Shown here piece by piece: positions 1-7,237 of a stretch of 34,276 nucleotides of DNA. The notes under the pieces were generated by a model. That model did not search any database. It was not told the DNA's origin and was given only the letters and a program-made list of their open reading frames with translations. This DNA comes from Planctomycetota bacterium. GTDB taxonomy: Bacteria > Planctomycetota > Planctomycetia > Gemmatales > Gemmataceae. The translations under genes were made by a program, and so were the position numbers. Positions within the stretch are counted from its first letter, which is position 1. Every line of letters starts with the position of its first letter. The stretch lies in the NCBI GenBank assembly GCA_016195405.1, contig JACPZP010000173.1, forward strand, positions 1-34,276. Direction: 5' to 3'.

Positions 1-163
1 AGTGGAACGTCTCCGGGCTGTTGTTGAGGTTGAGGCTGGTCCAAGGATTGCGCTTGTCGACGTCGATCTGCAAATCGCCCGAACTGGGCTGCTGATTGCC
101 GGAGAGGGCGACGGCGCCCACGACTAGAATCAACGCCGCCGTCGCCAAAAAAAAACGCTTCAT
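1..163 (-). CDS. Secreted protein, N-terminal fragment (runs off window start)
   Basis: An open frame starts at the ATG at 163-161 and stays open to base 1, giving 54 residues. The N-terminus (MKRFFLATAALILVVGAVAL) is a clear signal peptide: Lys/Arg, then a hydrophobic stretch, with likely cleavage near SGNQQ. The mature start reads ...DVDKRNPWTSLNLNNSPETFH. That 'NPW..LN.NN.PE.F' opening recalls secreted calcineurin-like phosphoesterases of planctomycetes, but this is from memory and no catalytic motif is inside the window. Codons 4-6 lie in a run of nine T (A9 at 147-155 on the plus strand), a slippage-prone spot. The gene is divergent from the small gene starting at 310. The coding call is firm; the family is a guess. 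Confidence 0.75.
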   Translation of the reverse strand, partial: MKRFFLATAALILVVGAVALSGNQQPSSGDLQIDVDKRNPWTSLNLNNSPETFH

Positions 164-309
164 CTTCAGCGCTCCCGGTCAAGATCGCGAAATAATGATC
201 TTAACGGAAATTAATCGAAACTGCGGGGTAAATCACGTGAAAAAATGGTAAATCCTTCGAGTTCGTCTTATAAAGCCAAAGGACGATGTTGTTGCAGAAG
301 GAAACACGG
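164..309. other. Divergent intergenic region, AT-rich
   Basis: This stretch lies between two divergent genes and is visibly richer in A and T than its surroundings. It should hold promoters for both sides. I see no hexamer pair good enough to call and no strong hairpin. The best part is an AGAAGGAAA at 297-305, which serves as the ribosome binding site of the gene starting at 310. Confidence 0.4.
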
Positions 310-747
310 GTGGAAGTACACACTCTAAAGCTGACGCTTACCGACCAAGACCTCAACGCCCTCCTTCGCAAACATCTCCCCCCGGATCAGCCGATTGAGG
401 ATCTTCAGTTGGTCATCGACTCGCAAGGCCTCACGATCGCGGGAGTCTATCCCCTTTTTCTTCAAGTGCGTTTTGAAACACGATGGGAGCTTGGCGTTGC
501 GGGCGGACTCATCGCGGCTCAACTCGCCAACTTCAAGGCAATGGGAGTGCCGGGAAACATCTTCAAAAGCGCGATCGTGAAAATCATCGAAGACCTGGCC
601 CGCAACCAACCATGGATTCGCGCCCACGAAGACTCACTCCTATTGGACGTTGATGCCGCCATCGGCCTTCACGCGTTTCCGGCTCGAACCCATCTGACGG
701 CGATCCAATGTGAGCCAGGCTGCATCACGATCATGGCCGGCGAGTGA
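310..747 (+). CDS. Hypothetical protein, 145 aa
   Basis: I do not recognise this protein. The frame opens at ATG 286, but I favour the in-frame GTG at 310. It has AGAAGGAAA about six bases upstream, whereas the AAAGGA before ATG 286 is only two or three bases from that start. The product begins MEVHTLKLTLTDQDLNALL and has no signal peptide or membrane segment. Alternating hydrophobic strands (LQLVIDSQGLTIAGVYPLFL, then VRFETRWEL) are followed by an amphipathic helical part (IFKSAIVKIIEDLAR). The strand pattern loosely resembles the lipid-binding LmeA/DUF2993 type, but without a signal peptide that is weak. It converges on the kinase gene; the two stops are 12 bases apart. Confidence 0.7.
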   Translation: MEVHTLKLTLTDQDLNALLRKHLPPDQPIEDLQLVIDSQGLTIAGVYPLFLQVRFETRWELGVAGGLIAAQLANFKAMGVPGNIFKSAIVKIIEDLARNQPWIRAHEDSLLLDVDAAIGLHAFPARTHLTAIQCEPGCITIMAGE

Positions 748-759
748 GGAATAGCCGCT

Positions 760-1983
760 TCACGCTAAGCTCCTCAAGAGCAATATGAGATTCAGCAGCA
801 AACTAATCCCGAGCGCCGCGGCCAGCACGTAGACCCATACCATTGCCGGCAACTCTTGACCGCGGTCTCTTTTTTCGGCCCGATCTTCATCTTCCGCGAC
901 TTCACCTTCCGCCAAGCCCTCGAGCGTGGCCGCTTCAAGGCGTCGCCGGGCAATCTTGGGGGGCTCGCCGTGCAGCAGGCATTCCAGATCGATAATCAGT
1001 TCCGCGGGAGACGGATAGCGGTCGTCGCGCTTCTTGGCCATCAGAAACTCGACCACTTCGCCAATGCCAGAAGACAGCTTGGTGTTGATGTGATCGGGCG
1101 GCGTCAGCTCCTCCATGAGGTGGGCCCGCAGCACTTCATCAACCTTTTGATAGGGAAACGGCGGCTTGCCCGTGACCATGTGATAAAGCGTCGCGCCCAG
1201 GGAATACAGGTCGGCCCGGTTGTCGACCCGCCCGCGACTGTTGATCTGCTCGGGCGCGATGTAATAGGGCGTGCCGATGGTCATGCCGACCTCCGCCTGA
1301 GTGCTGGCCTGATCGTTGGAGCCTCGTGCCATGCCGAGGTCCGCTAACTTGGCGATGCCCTCGGGCGTCAGGATGATGTTGGCCGGCTTGATGTCGCGGT
1401 GCAGCAAGTTGCGGCGATGAGCATGTTGCAGAGCTTGCGCAATCTGCAGCACGATGTCAATCGCCTCGTTTTCCTGATATACCTTGCCGCGATCGAGTTC
1501 CTCCTTGATCGTGACGCCCTCGACATACTCCATGACGAAATAATGCACCTTGGCCGTCGAGCCAACGTCGATCGCCTGGACCACGTTGTTGCTCGAGAAC
1601 TTAGCCGCCAGATGTGCCTCACGATGAAAGCGCTCGATGAATTCAGGATTTGCGGCCAGGCGCGGCAACAGAACCTTGACGGCCACCAGCCGGTTCATGC
1701 TGAGTTGGCGGGCCTTGAACACCGTGCCCATCGACCCTTGCCCAAGCTTTTCCAGAAGCTGATAGCCGGGAATGTGCTGATTCATGAGCGCCGGCAACTC
1801 GGGAGCAAGCCGCTTGGCCTGGCCCGCGGTTAATAGGCCTGCGCCCACAAGGCGCCCCAGCGTGCTGTCGCAATTGGCGTCGTTCTGATCGGACGGCGCG
1901 GCCAGAAATTGCTTGTACTCGTCGCGGCTGACCAGACCGCGGCCGATCAGAGCGTTGCCGAGCTTTTCCTCATCAGTCTTCAT
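760..1983 (-). CDS. Hanks-type serine/threonine protein kinase with C-terminal membrane anchor
   Basis: A 407-aa protein kinase. Positions from Met at 1983: glycine loop GQGSMG 81-86, ATP-binding Lys in AVKVL at 103, catalytic loop HRDIKPAN 195-202, DLG (for DFG) 215-217, APE 243-245. All catalytic residues are present, so it should be active. An N-terminal helical region of about 70 residues precedes the kinase, and a charged Glu/Arg stretch leads to one hydrophobic segment at about 381-403 near the C-terminus. The kinase therefore faces the cytoplasm and is held by a tail anchor with almost no extracytoplasmic part, unlike PknB/PASTA kinases. The frame extends 10 codons to a TTG at 2013, but the ATG at 1983 directly follows a perfect -10 hexamer (see promoter entry). 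It diverges from the HNH gene. Substrates cannot be read from the sequence. Confidence 0.93.
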   Translation of the reverse strand: MKTDEEKLGNALIGRGLVSRDEYKQFLAAPSDQNDANCDSTLGRLVGAGLLTAGQAKRLAPELPALMNQHIPGYQLLEKLGQGSMGTVFKARQLSMNRLVAVKVLLPRLAANPEFIERFHREAHLAAKFSSNNVVQAIDVGSTAKVHYFVMEYVEGVTIKEELDRGKVYQENEAIDIVLQIAQALQHAHRRNLLHRDIKPANIILTPEGIAKLADLGMARGSNDQASTQAEVGMTIGTPYYIAPEQINSRGRVDNRADLYSLGATLYHMVTGKPPFPYQKVDEVLRAHLMEELTPPDHINTKLSSGIGEVVEFLMAKKRDDRYPSPAELIIDLECLLHGEPPKIARRRLEAATLEGLAEGEVAEDEDRAEKRDRGQELPAMVWVYVLAAALGISLLLNLILLLRSLA

Positions 1984-1989
1984 GTGTGA

Positions 1990-1995
1990 ATTATA
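1990..1995 (-). promoter_or_regulatory. Consensus -10 hexamer placed for a leaderless kinase transcript
   Basis: On the minus strand TATAAT lies six bases before the kinase ATG. With normal -10 to +1 spacing, transcription would start on or next to the A of the ATG, giving a leaderless mRNA. There is no convincing -35 hexamer at 16-18 bases and no Shine-Dalgarno at a useful distance. Leaderless reading is inferred. Confidence 0.4.
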
Positions 1996-2017
1996 TCGCC
2001 TTTTGCGTTTCAACTAC

Positions 2018-2047
2018 TTGCACGGCCGCGCTGATCCTTGCTATGAT
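2018..2047 (+). promoter_or_regulatory. Candidate sigma-70-type promoter for the HNH gene
   Basis: TTGCAC at 2018-2023 and TATGAT at 2042-2047 are separated by 18 bases. The -10 matches 5 of 6 consensus positions, the -35 only 3 of 6. It lies in the divergent gap between the kinase and the HNH gene and would leave a 5' leader of about 95 bases. Confidence 0.3.
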
Positions 2048-2150
2048 TACAAAAACTCGAACCTCGCCAGGCTCCGGGTCATCTAGTACGGCAGGGAAGC
2101 GTCTCGGAATGGTCCGGGCGCGGCCTTTATCCTCGGGCAGGGGGTTTTTC

Positions 2151-2783
2151 ATGTCGAGCGGCAACAGCGCATTGGATGCCAGCGTTCTGGTCCTGAACAA
2201 GCTGTTCATGGCCGTGCACATCATCACGGTGCGGCGGGCTTTTTGCCTTTTGTGCAAGGATTTGGCCGAAGTGGTCAACCTGGAAGAGGGTCAATTCGTC
2301 AGCTACGACTTCGAGTCGTGGCGCGAGGTGAGCGTGTACCGGGCTCAGAACTTCCGGCAGGAAGACGACGACTGGGTGCGCACTTTCAACAGTCAGATTC
2401 AAGTGCCACGGGTGGTTCGCCTGTTCGCCTACGAAAAGATGCCCAAGCACACGGTGAAGTTCAACCGCCGCAACATCTTCGCCCGCGACAACAATCAATG
2501 CCAGTACTGCGGCAAGAAGCACGCGACCAGCGAGCTGAGCCTGGACCACGTGGTGCCGCGCAGCCAAGGCGGCGCGAGCACATGGGAGAACGTGGTCTGC
2601 GCCTGCGTTGGCTGCAACGTCCGTAAGGGCGGCCGCACGCCGAAGCAGGCCCACCTGAGCCTGATCCGCAAGCCCGAGAAGCCGAAGCGCAGCCCGCTTC
2701 TGAACTTGAAGCTCACCCACCGGAAGTACCAGTCCTGGAAGACGTTCCTCGACAATGCGTACTGGTCGGTGGAGCTGAAGTAA
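2151..2783 (+). CDS. HNH endonuclease family protein
   Basis: 210 aa from the ATG at 2151, preceded by a G-rich CAGGGGG at 2139-2145. The frame is open further upstream to 1986, but that part overlaps the candidate promoter and looks non-coding. The C-terminal half holds an HNH fold with a zinc knuckle: CQYC at 117-120, LDHVVPRSQGG with Asp132 and His133, Asn147 in WENVVCACVGC, and the second Cys pair at 152/155 followed by Asn156. The N-terminal 100 residues (LNKLFMAVHIITVRRAFCLL) are typical of the stand-alone HNH proteins common in environmental bacteria, whose role (DNA repair, restriction or other nuclease activity) is not settled. It is not next to a methyltransferase or phage gene here, so a restriction role is not supported by context. 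Confidence 0.88.
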   Translation: MSSGNSALDASVLVLNKLFMAVHIITVRRAFCLLCKDLAEVVNLEEGQFVSYDFESWREVSVYRAQNFRQEDDDWVRTFNSQIQVPRVVRLFAYEKMPKHTVKFNRRNIFARDNNQCQYCGKKHATSELSLDHVVPRSQGGASTWENVVCACVGCNVRKGGRTPKQAHLSLIRKPEKPKRSPLLNLKLTHRKYQSWKTFLDNAYWSVELK

Positions 2784-2797
2784 AGGTCCAATCACAA

Positions 2798-3030
2798 ATG
2801 GAAGCCGAGAATTTCGAGCGCACCCTTAGAGCGTTCAAGAAACGAACCCCGTACCATCGTTTACGGTGGCGTTAGTAAATGGGGATCGATTCGAGATCGA
2901 TCAAACCGACGCACTTTTGGTCCGGGACGGCGTAGCTGTCTACGTCGCCCCGGGCGGCATTCCGGCGCTATTCGATCACGAAGGTGTCAGCCAAGTAATC
3001 GGCGACCTGATGGGGCAGGCGAGTGCTTAG
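2798..3030 (+). pseudogene. Small conserved-type protein gene broken by a one-base frameshift
   Basis: Starting at ATG 2798 the frame reads MEAENFERTLRAFKKRTPYH and then hits TAG at 2873-2875 after 25 codons. If one T is restored in the run CGTTTACGG near 2860, the frame continues as RFTVALVNGDRFEIDQTDAL ... IGDLMGQASA to a TAG at 3028-3030, giving 77 residues. The repaired sequence has the pattern of a small family frequent in planctomycetes: 'L...RPF..FTV.L.DG..F.V..P..', a short beta-rich protein of about 70-80 aa. The family link is from memory. A sequencing error in the homopolymer would make this an intact gene. It sits 14 bases after the HNH gene stop. Confidence 0.6.
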
Positions 3031-3060
3031 GGCCGATCTTCGAACGACACGTATCTACCC

Positions 3061-4125
3061 ATGCAATCCGACACCGACGATCGCGATGTTCTCTTTGCTC
3101 TTCTCCATGTCCTCGCCCTTGAACGCGCAGAGCTTCATGCCCGCCTAAAAAACGAAGCTCGTTACTTCCAAGACGAAATCCGCCACGAGCGCGACTTGCG
3201 AACTCTGACCGGCGACAGCCATGCCATCCGCGAGGTGCGCCGGGCTATCCAGCAGGTAGCGCGAACCGACAGCACTGTTCTGATTCTCGGCGAGACCGGC
3301 ACCGGCAAAGAACTCGTCGCGCGGGCAATCCATCAACTCAGCGCTCGCCGCGAGCGACTGCTGATCACGGTCAACTGCGCCGCCCTCAATCCGAGCATTC
3401 TGACGAGCGAACTCTTCGGACATGAAGCGGGCGCCTTTACCGGAGCTGTGCGGCGGCGGATCGGCCGCTTCGAGTTGGCCCAAGGCGGAACCTTGTTTCT
3501 CGATGAGATCGGCGAACTGCCCTTTGACGCCCAGGTCATGCTCTTGCGCGTTCTTCAGGAACGGGTCATCGAACGCGTGGGCGGCAACGAGCCGATTGCC
3601 GTCGACGTGCGCATCATCGCGGCCACGAATCAGGATCTCGCTACGTCGGTTGCCGGCGGCCGCTTTCGTTCCGATTTGTTTTATCGCATGAACGTGTTCC
3701 CAATCGCGGTTCCGCCGCTGCGGGAACGCCTCGACGACATCGGCGACCTTGCCCGCCATTTCCTTCACCAGTTCAATCGCCGCTTGAGTCGCAGAGTCGC
3801 TACCATCGAGCCGGAGTCGTTGCGCCTCCTCCAGTCATATTCCTGGCCCGGCAATGTCCGCGAGCTGGAGAATATCATGGAAAGGTCCATGATCGTAGCG
3901 ACGTGCGACACGCTCCGAATTGACGCGAGTTGGCTTGCGACGAAATCGGTCAATCATGCGCGACGCGACTGGAAGGAAATTGAACGCCAGACTGTCACGG
4001 CGGCGCTCGAACGTTCACAAGGCAAGATTTACGGGCCCAACGGAGCCGCGGCAGCTTTGGGACTTAAGCCCAGCACTCTTTACGGCAAGATGCGGAAGCA
4101 CGCAATCCCGCGCGGTCCGCGATGA
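3061..4125 (+). CDS. Sigma-54-dependent transcriptional activator lacking a receiver domain
   Basis: 354 aa. A short N-terminal helical part (residues 1-48, probable coiled coil) leads straight into the AAA+ sigma-54 interaction domain: Walker A GETGTGKE 77-84, sigma-54 contact loop GAFTGA 124-129, Walker B LFLDEIGE 145-152, sensor-I ATN 188-190, arginine-finger region FRSDLFYRMN 202-211 and SWPGNVRELE 261-270. A Fis-type helix-turn-helix ends the protein at about 306-347 (AAAALGLKPSTLYGKMRKH). All ATPase and sigma-54 contact motifs are intact. There is no receiver, GAF or PAS domain, so it is either constitutive, controlled by a partner, or shortened at the N-terminus. No good Shine-Dalgarno precedes the ATG, and a frameshifted gene lies directly upstream. 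Its target genes are unknown. Confidence 0.93.
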   Translation: MQSDTDDRDVLFALLHVLALERAELHARLKNEARYFQDEIRHERDLRTLTGDSHAIREVRRAIQQVARTDSTVLILGETGTGKELVARAIHQLSARRERLLITVNCAALNPSILTSELFGHEAGAFTGAVRRRIGRFELAQGGTLFLDEIGELPFDAQVMLLRVLQERVIERVGGNEPIAVDVRIIAATNQDLATSVAGGRFRSDLFYRMNVFPIAVPPLRERLDDIGDLARHFLHQFNRRLSRRVATIEPESLRLLQSYSWPGNVRELENIMERSMIVATCDTLRIDASWLATKSVNHARRDWKEIERQTVTAALERSQGKIYGPNGAAAALGLKPSTLYGKMRKHAIPRGPR

Positions 4126-4330
4126 TGACTGGCAACCACATTTGATTGCCCGCAACCAAACGTGGCTGCGAATACGACGGCTGAAGATCGACACGTCTAG
4201 GCCACTACTTCCTCAACCCCAATCGCACGGCGAAGTTAGAGCTTCCGCCGAGCGGCCTCCAAAGAAACGGCATTCCGCTTGCTCTTGGCGTAGGCCACTG
4301 TTGTGCGTCTCTCCTTCCAGGAGCCTTGCC
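4126..4330. other. Gap between activator gene and ferredoxin gene
   Basis: No gene is supported here. The only usable signal is AGGAG at 4319-4323, the ribosome binding site of the ferredoxin gene. A TGGCA at 4130-4134 with TTTGA downstream resembles a sigma-54 promoter, but the essential GC at -12 is missing. Confidence 0.4.
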
Positions 4331-4636
4331 ATGTCCTATGTCGTTTGCGAACCGTGCCGTGATTGCAAGTACACCGATTGCGTAGTCGTCTGCCCCTGCG
4401 AGTGCTTCTACGAAGACGAGCGCATGCTTTACATCGATCCTGACCACTGCGTCGATTGCGATGCGTGTAGGCCGGAGTGCCCCGTGGAAGCGATCTTTCA
4501 AGAGATGGAAGTACCGAGCAAGTGGACCGAATTCATCGCGCTCAATGCAGAACGGGTTGACGCGATCAAGGCGAGTCACGGTCCCATTACGGAAAAGCGC
4601 GAACCGCTTCCGCGCTCGCCGTTGGCTCGCGGCTAA
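4331..4636 (+). CDS. fdxA: 7Fe ferredoxin (FdxA type) with altered C-terminus
   Basis: 101 aa from ATG 4331, with AGGAG seven bases upstream. It is an electron carrier of the Azotobacter FdI / FdxA family with one [3Fe-4S] and one [4Fe-4S] cluster. The cysteine pattern fits: C9, C17 and C50 correspond to the 3Fe ligands, and C21, C40, C43 and C46 to the 4Fe ligands. The segments CKYTDC and CVDCDACRPECP are diagnostic. Extra cysteines occur at 6, 12, 23 and 25. Homology to FdI continues through EVPSKWTEFIALNAE and ITEKREPLP, then stops. The final residues RSPLARG and the TAA are encoded by a dispersed repeat (4610-4640), so the native tail has been replaced. Its stop is four bases from the stop of the convergent HtrA-like gene. 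The long open frame that starts at 3920 is a read-in from upstream and not the gene start. Confidence 0.92.
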   Translation: MSYVVCEPCRDCKYTDCVVVCPCECFYEDERMLYIDPDHCVDCDACRPECPVEAIFQEMEVPSKWTEFIALNAERVDAIKASHGPITEKREPLPRSPLARG

Positions 4637-4640
4637 ACGA
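4610..4640 (+). repeat. Single-arm copy of the dispersed repeat, family R1
   Basis: These 31 bases are identical to 29563-29593. The core is CTCGCCGTTGGCTCGCGGC followed by TAAACGA. It lies exactly between the convergent stops of the ferredoxin and the third HtrA-like gene, and overlaps the last codons and stop of the ferredoxin. Unlike the other two R1 sites it has no inverted partner. Confidence 0.9.
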
Positions 4641-6800
4641 TTATTGCTTGTCGAGCGTCTCGATCCAGCGCGCCAACTCGCGGAGCTGCGGGGTCTCGTC
4701 CAAATACTCGCGGCCGCGCTCCGGCATTTCGCGGAACATCGCGGAGAACTTGCGTTCCACCAACTTATCGCGGCTTTCCGCGATCGTTTTGACGATGGGG
4801 TCGAGCGCGCCACCCGCAAGGAAAAAGCACAGCCGCTGCGCCGCCAGAGTGTCTTTCACCTGAGTGACCACGGCGCCGACTGCCGCGACGCCGCGAATGA
4901 CATCACGATGGTTAAAGCCCAGGTGGATGGCCATCTGTCCGCCGACTCCCAGACCATGGGCGACGACGCGCTGGCGGTCAATGGTGTAGCGTTTCATCGT
5001 GTCCTGAACGGCAGCGAGAACATAATCCGCATCGCTGGGAAGCCAGCCGGTTTCATTTTCACTCGCGGGACCAATCAGGATAATGTTGTGCTCCTGACAG
5101 AGATCTTCCCAAATTCTGTCGATAAACTTCTCGACGTCCTCTTCCTTGTTTTTTCCCGGCGGATGGAGCCAAACGACCAAGGCGTGCGCGACATTCGGAT
5201 CGTACTTCTCGTGCACAAAGACCCAGAACTTATGATCGCCGTCCGGCGTGTTCCGCTTGATCAGGCCGGTCTCGACTTTCTTGGCGTCCGCATCGACCTT
5301 CGCCGGATCGACCTTCGCCGGATCGACCTTCGCCGGATCGACCTTCGCCGGATCGACCTTGGCCGGCTTGACGTTCGGATTGCTCGACTCGAGCGGTTCA
5401 AGCGCCCTCTTCAATGACGCGACAGCGGGCAGCTTGTCCGGAACGACCCAATCCTGACCGATCATGGCGCCTGGCAACGTCTCGAGTTTCGCGGCAACCG
5501 TGTCGCTTTTGCCGCCGTCCTTGCGCGCGACTTCGAGCCGAATTTCCGTGCCCGGCGCGAGCGTGTTCAGCCAATTCAACAACTGCGCACGCCCGGCGAC
5601 GTCGCCGGTGAAGGCTGTGTCGGCCGCGCCCGTGCCGTATTTGACGATGCGATCGCCAACTTTGAGACCGGCCGCCTCGGCTGGACCTTTGGCGAAGACA
5701 TAACGGATTTCAACGCCGAGCTTGGGATCGTCGCGCATGGGCAGGATGCCGAGGAACGGCGGCGCGGTGACCGCGGCAATAGACACCAACTCCAGGTTGG
5801 CGGCTTCGAGAACTTTGTCGCCGCGCTTGTATTTCAGCGAAATCTTTTCACCTTCGTACTTGGTGCCCAGGATGTGCATGATTTGGGCCATGCGGATCAC
5901 CGGCTTGCCGTCGACTTCCGTGATGACGTCGCCGGGCTTGAGGCCGGCGCGGGCGGCCGCGGAATCCTTGGCGACTTTGCCGATCTCCGGCAGCACGCTG
6001 TACAAGTCCGGAGTCTTCATGCCGATGCCGAGCGTCCCCTTCTGCAGGTCCTTTCCTTCCTTCAGGCGCGGCAGCACGGCGAGAACGTCTTCCATCGGAA
6101 TCGCGAAGCCGATGCCCGAGTCATACCATTCGAATCCCGCCGTATCGTCGGCGCCGGTAGGCGAAGCGGGGATGAGAATGCCCTGCACGCGACCTTCCAT
6201 GTCGATGAGCGGGCCGCCGTAATTCACGGGCGATACCTTGGCGTCGGTCTGGATCGCCTTGCCCCAAATACGGCCCACGGCGCTGATGATGCCCAGGCTC
6301 ACCGAAGGCGGATGCGCACGTTTGCTGTCGAGCGTGCGGCCCAATGCGATCGCCCACTGCCCCTCGATGATGTCCTTATTCGGCACGAATGCCGGCACCG
6401 GAAGGCTGTTGGCGTCCACTTTCAAGAGCGTGAGCATTCGCGACTTATCAGTGGCGATGCGCTTGGCCGGCACCGGGTCCTTGCGGCCGGGAATCGCCAC
6501 CAGAATCGTCGTCGGGCTGTTGATGAAGTTGAACGAGCTAGAGATTATGTAACCGTCCGTGCCAACGATGAGGCCGGTAGTCGGCCCCAGCGCCTTGCGA
6601 AAGGTCGCCCCTTTGGCGCCTGTCACCACGATGTCGGTGCCGCCCAAAGTCACGATCTGCACGACGCTCGGCGCCACTTTCCTGGCGGCCTCTTTGGTGG
6701 CCTTCTCGAGCTGATCATTCAAATCCTGAGCTAGGAGGCTTGACGCTCCCACGAGCAGAAGTGCGGCAGCAAGTATCATGACTTTTTGATGTTTCATCAT
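4641..6800 (-). CDS. Secreted HtrA-like pseudoprotease fused to an inactive alpha/beta-hydrolase-like domain
   Basis: 719 aa with a signal peptide (MMKHQKVMILAAALLLVGAS, cleavage near LLAQ). Residues 35-245 have the trypsin fold of HtrA/DegP, but the triad is gone: the His position in GYIISSSFNF is Phe90, the Asp position in DKSRMLTLLK is Met122, and the Ser position in SPVNYGGPL is Tyr194 (normally N-P-G-N-S-G-G-P). Two PDZ domains follow at about 255-340 and 345-440. A linker of five KVDPA-type repeats (479-503) leads to a C-terminal domain resembling secreted carboxylesterases/PHB depolymerases. Its nucleophile elbow reads G-L-G-V-G at 616-620, with Gly618 in place of Ser. It is probably a periplasmic binding or scaffold protein. 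It is the last gene of a four-gene unit, 32 bases after the small membrane protein. Confidence 0.88.
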   Translation of the reverse strand: MMKHQKVMILAAALLLVGASSLLAQDLNDQLEKATKEAARKVAPSVVQIVTLGGTDIVVTGAKGATFRKALGPTTGLIVGTDGYIISSSFNFINSPTTILVAIPGRKDPVPAKRIATDKSRMLTLLKVDANSLPVPAFVPNKDIIEGQWAIALGRTLDSKRAHPPSVSLGIISAVGRIWGKAIQTDAKVSPVNYGGPLIDMEGRVQGILIPASPTGADDTAGFEWYDSGIGFAIPMEDVLAVLPRLKEGKDLQKGTLGIGMKTPDLYSVLPEIGKVAKDSAAARAGLKPGDVITEVDGKPVIRMAQIMHILGTKYEGEKISLKYKRGDKVLEAANLELVSIAAVTAPPFLGILPMRDDPKLGVEIRYVFAKGPAEAAGLKVGDRIVKYGTGAADTAFTGDVAGRAQLLNWLNTLAPGTEIRLEVARKDGGKSDTVAAKLETLPGAMIGQDWVVPDKLPAVASLKRALEPLESSNPNVKPAKVDPAKVDPAKVDPAKVDPAKVDADAKKVETGLIKRNTPDGDHKFWVFVHEKYDPNVAHALVVWLHPPGKNKEEDVEKFIDRIWEDLCQEHNIILIGPASENETGWLPSDADYVLAAVQDTMKRYTIDRQRVVAHGLGVGGQMAIHLGFNHRDVIRGVAAVGAVVTQVKDTLAAQRLCFFLAGGALDPIVKTIAESRDKLVERKFSAMFREMPERGREYLDETPQLRELARWIETLDKQ
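5292..5366 (-). repeat. Five tandem 15-bp units coding for the KVDPA linker
   Basis: The unit ATCGACCTTCGCCGG (plus strand) is repeated five times at 5292, 5307, 5322, 5337 and 5352. The first four are identical; the fifth has one change (TTGGCC for TTCGCC). The 15-bp period keeps frame, so copy-number change lengthens or shortens the linker without breaking the gene. Confidence 0.97.
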
Positions 6801-6832
6801 TTTTGGCTCAATTTGCTAATCAATACTTCTGG

Positions 6833-7237
6833 CTAAACTTCAGGTTCAATCAGCTTGCGCCGCCAGCCGATGATGCCTCCAAAAACGGCCGAGGTTCCCC
6901 CACCTACGAGGCCAAGCGTCGCAGCGTTAAACTCCCTCTCCTTCTCTTCAGATGCGGGCAGCAGGCTGCCAATGACCCACGCGAACGCGAAGCCTCCTGC
7001 AAAACCGCAGAGAATACCCAGGATTATCGACCTCGATCTACCGGTGATTCGCACGTGCTGTAATGCCGGACTCAACAATAAACCCGCAGCGGCTCCGAAC
7101 GCGATTCCATACACCGGGAAATAGGGCTGACCGTCGGCATCGATGTTTAACCACGCGAGACACTGGGTAAGTGATCCAATCACCGATCCTGCGATCAATC
7201 CAAGCACGCTTTGAGTTACTAAGTGCCGCCTAATCAT
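6833..7237 (-). CDS. Small hypothetical membrane protein
   Basis: 134 aa, not recognised. Four hydrophobic segments are visible at about 8-30, 38-58, 70-95 and 105-127, rich in Gly and Ala (GLIAGSVIG, GIAFGAAAGLL, GFAGGFAFAWVIG, GLVGGGTSAVFGGIIG). A basic end (GWRRKLIEPEV) suggests the C-terminus is inside. Its ATG (7237-7235) overlaps the TGA (7236-7234) of the preceding HtrA-like gene as ATGA, so translation is probably coupled. Its position inside an HtrA-type unit suggests a membrane partner, but nothing in the sequence shows a function. Confidence 0.75.
   Translation of the reverse strand: MIRRHLVTQSVLGLIAGSVIGSLTQCLAWLNIDADGQPYFPVYGIAFGAAAGLLLSPALQHVRITGRSRSIILGILCGFAGGFAFAWVIGSLLPASEEKEREFNAATLGLVGGGTSAVFGGIIGWRRKLIEPEV

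Noticed and set aside
4127..4150. Possible sigma-54 promoter (TGGCA ... TTTGA)
   Set aside because: The -12 element lacks the required GC, so the match is not better than chance despite the neighbouring sigma-54 activator.
3920..4636. 238-aa frame ending with the ferredoxin
   Set aside because: The first 137 codons overlap the sigma-54 activator gene and non-coding sequence. Ferredoxin homology and a good ribosome binding site start at 4331.
5292..5366. Tandem units as a CRISPR array
   Set aside because: Units are 15 bp, contiguous without spacers and in frame within a coding sequence.
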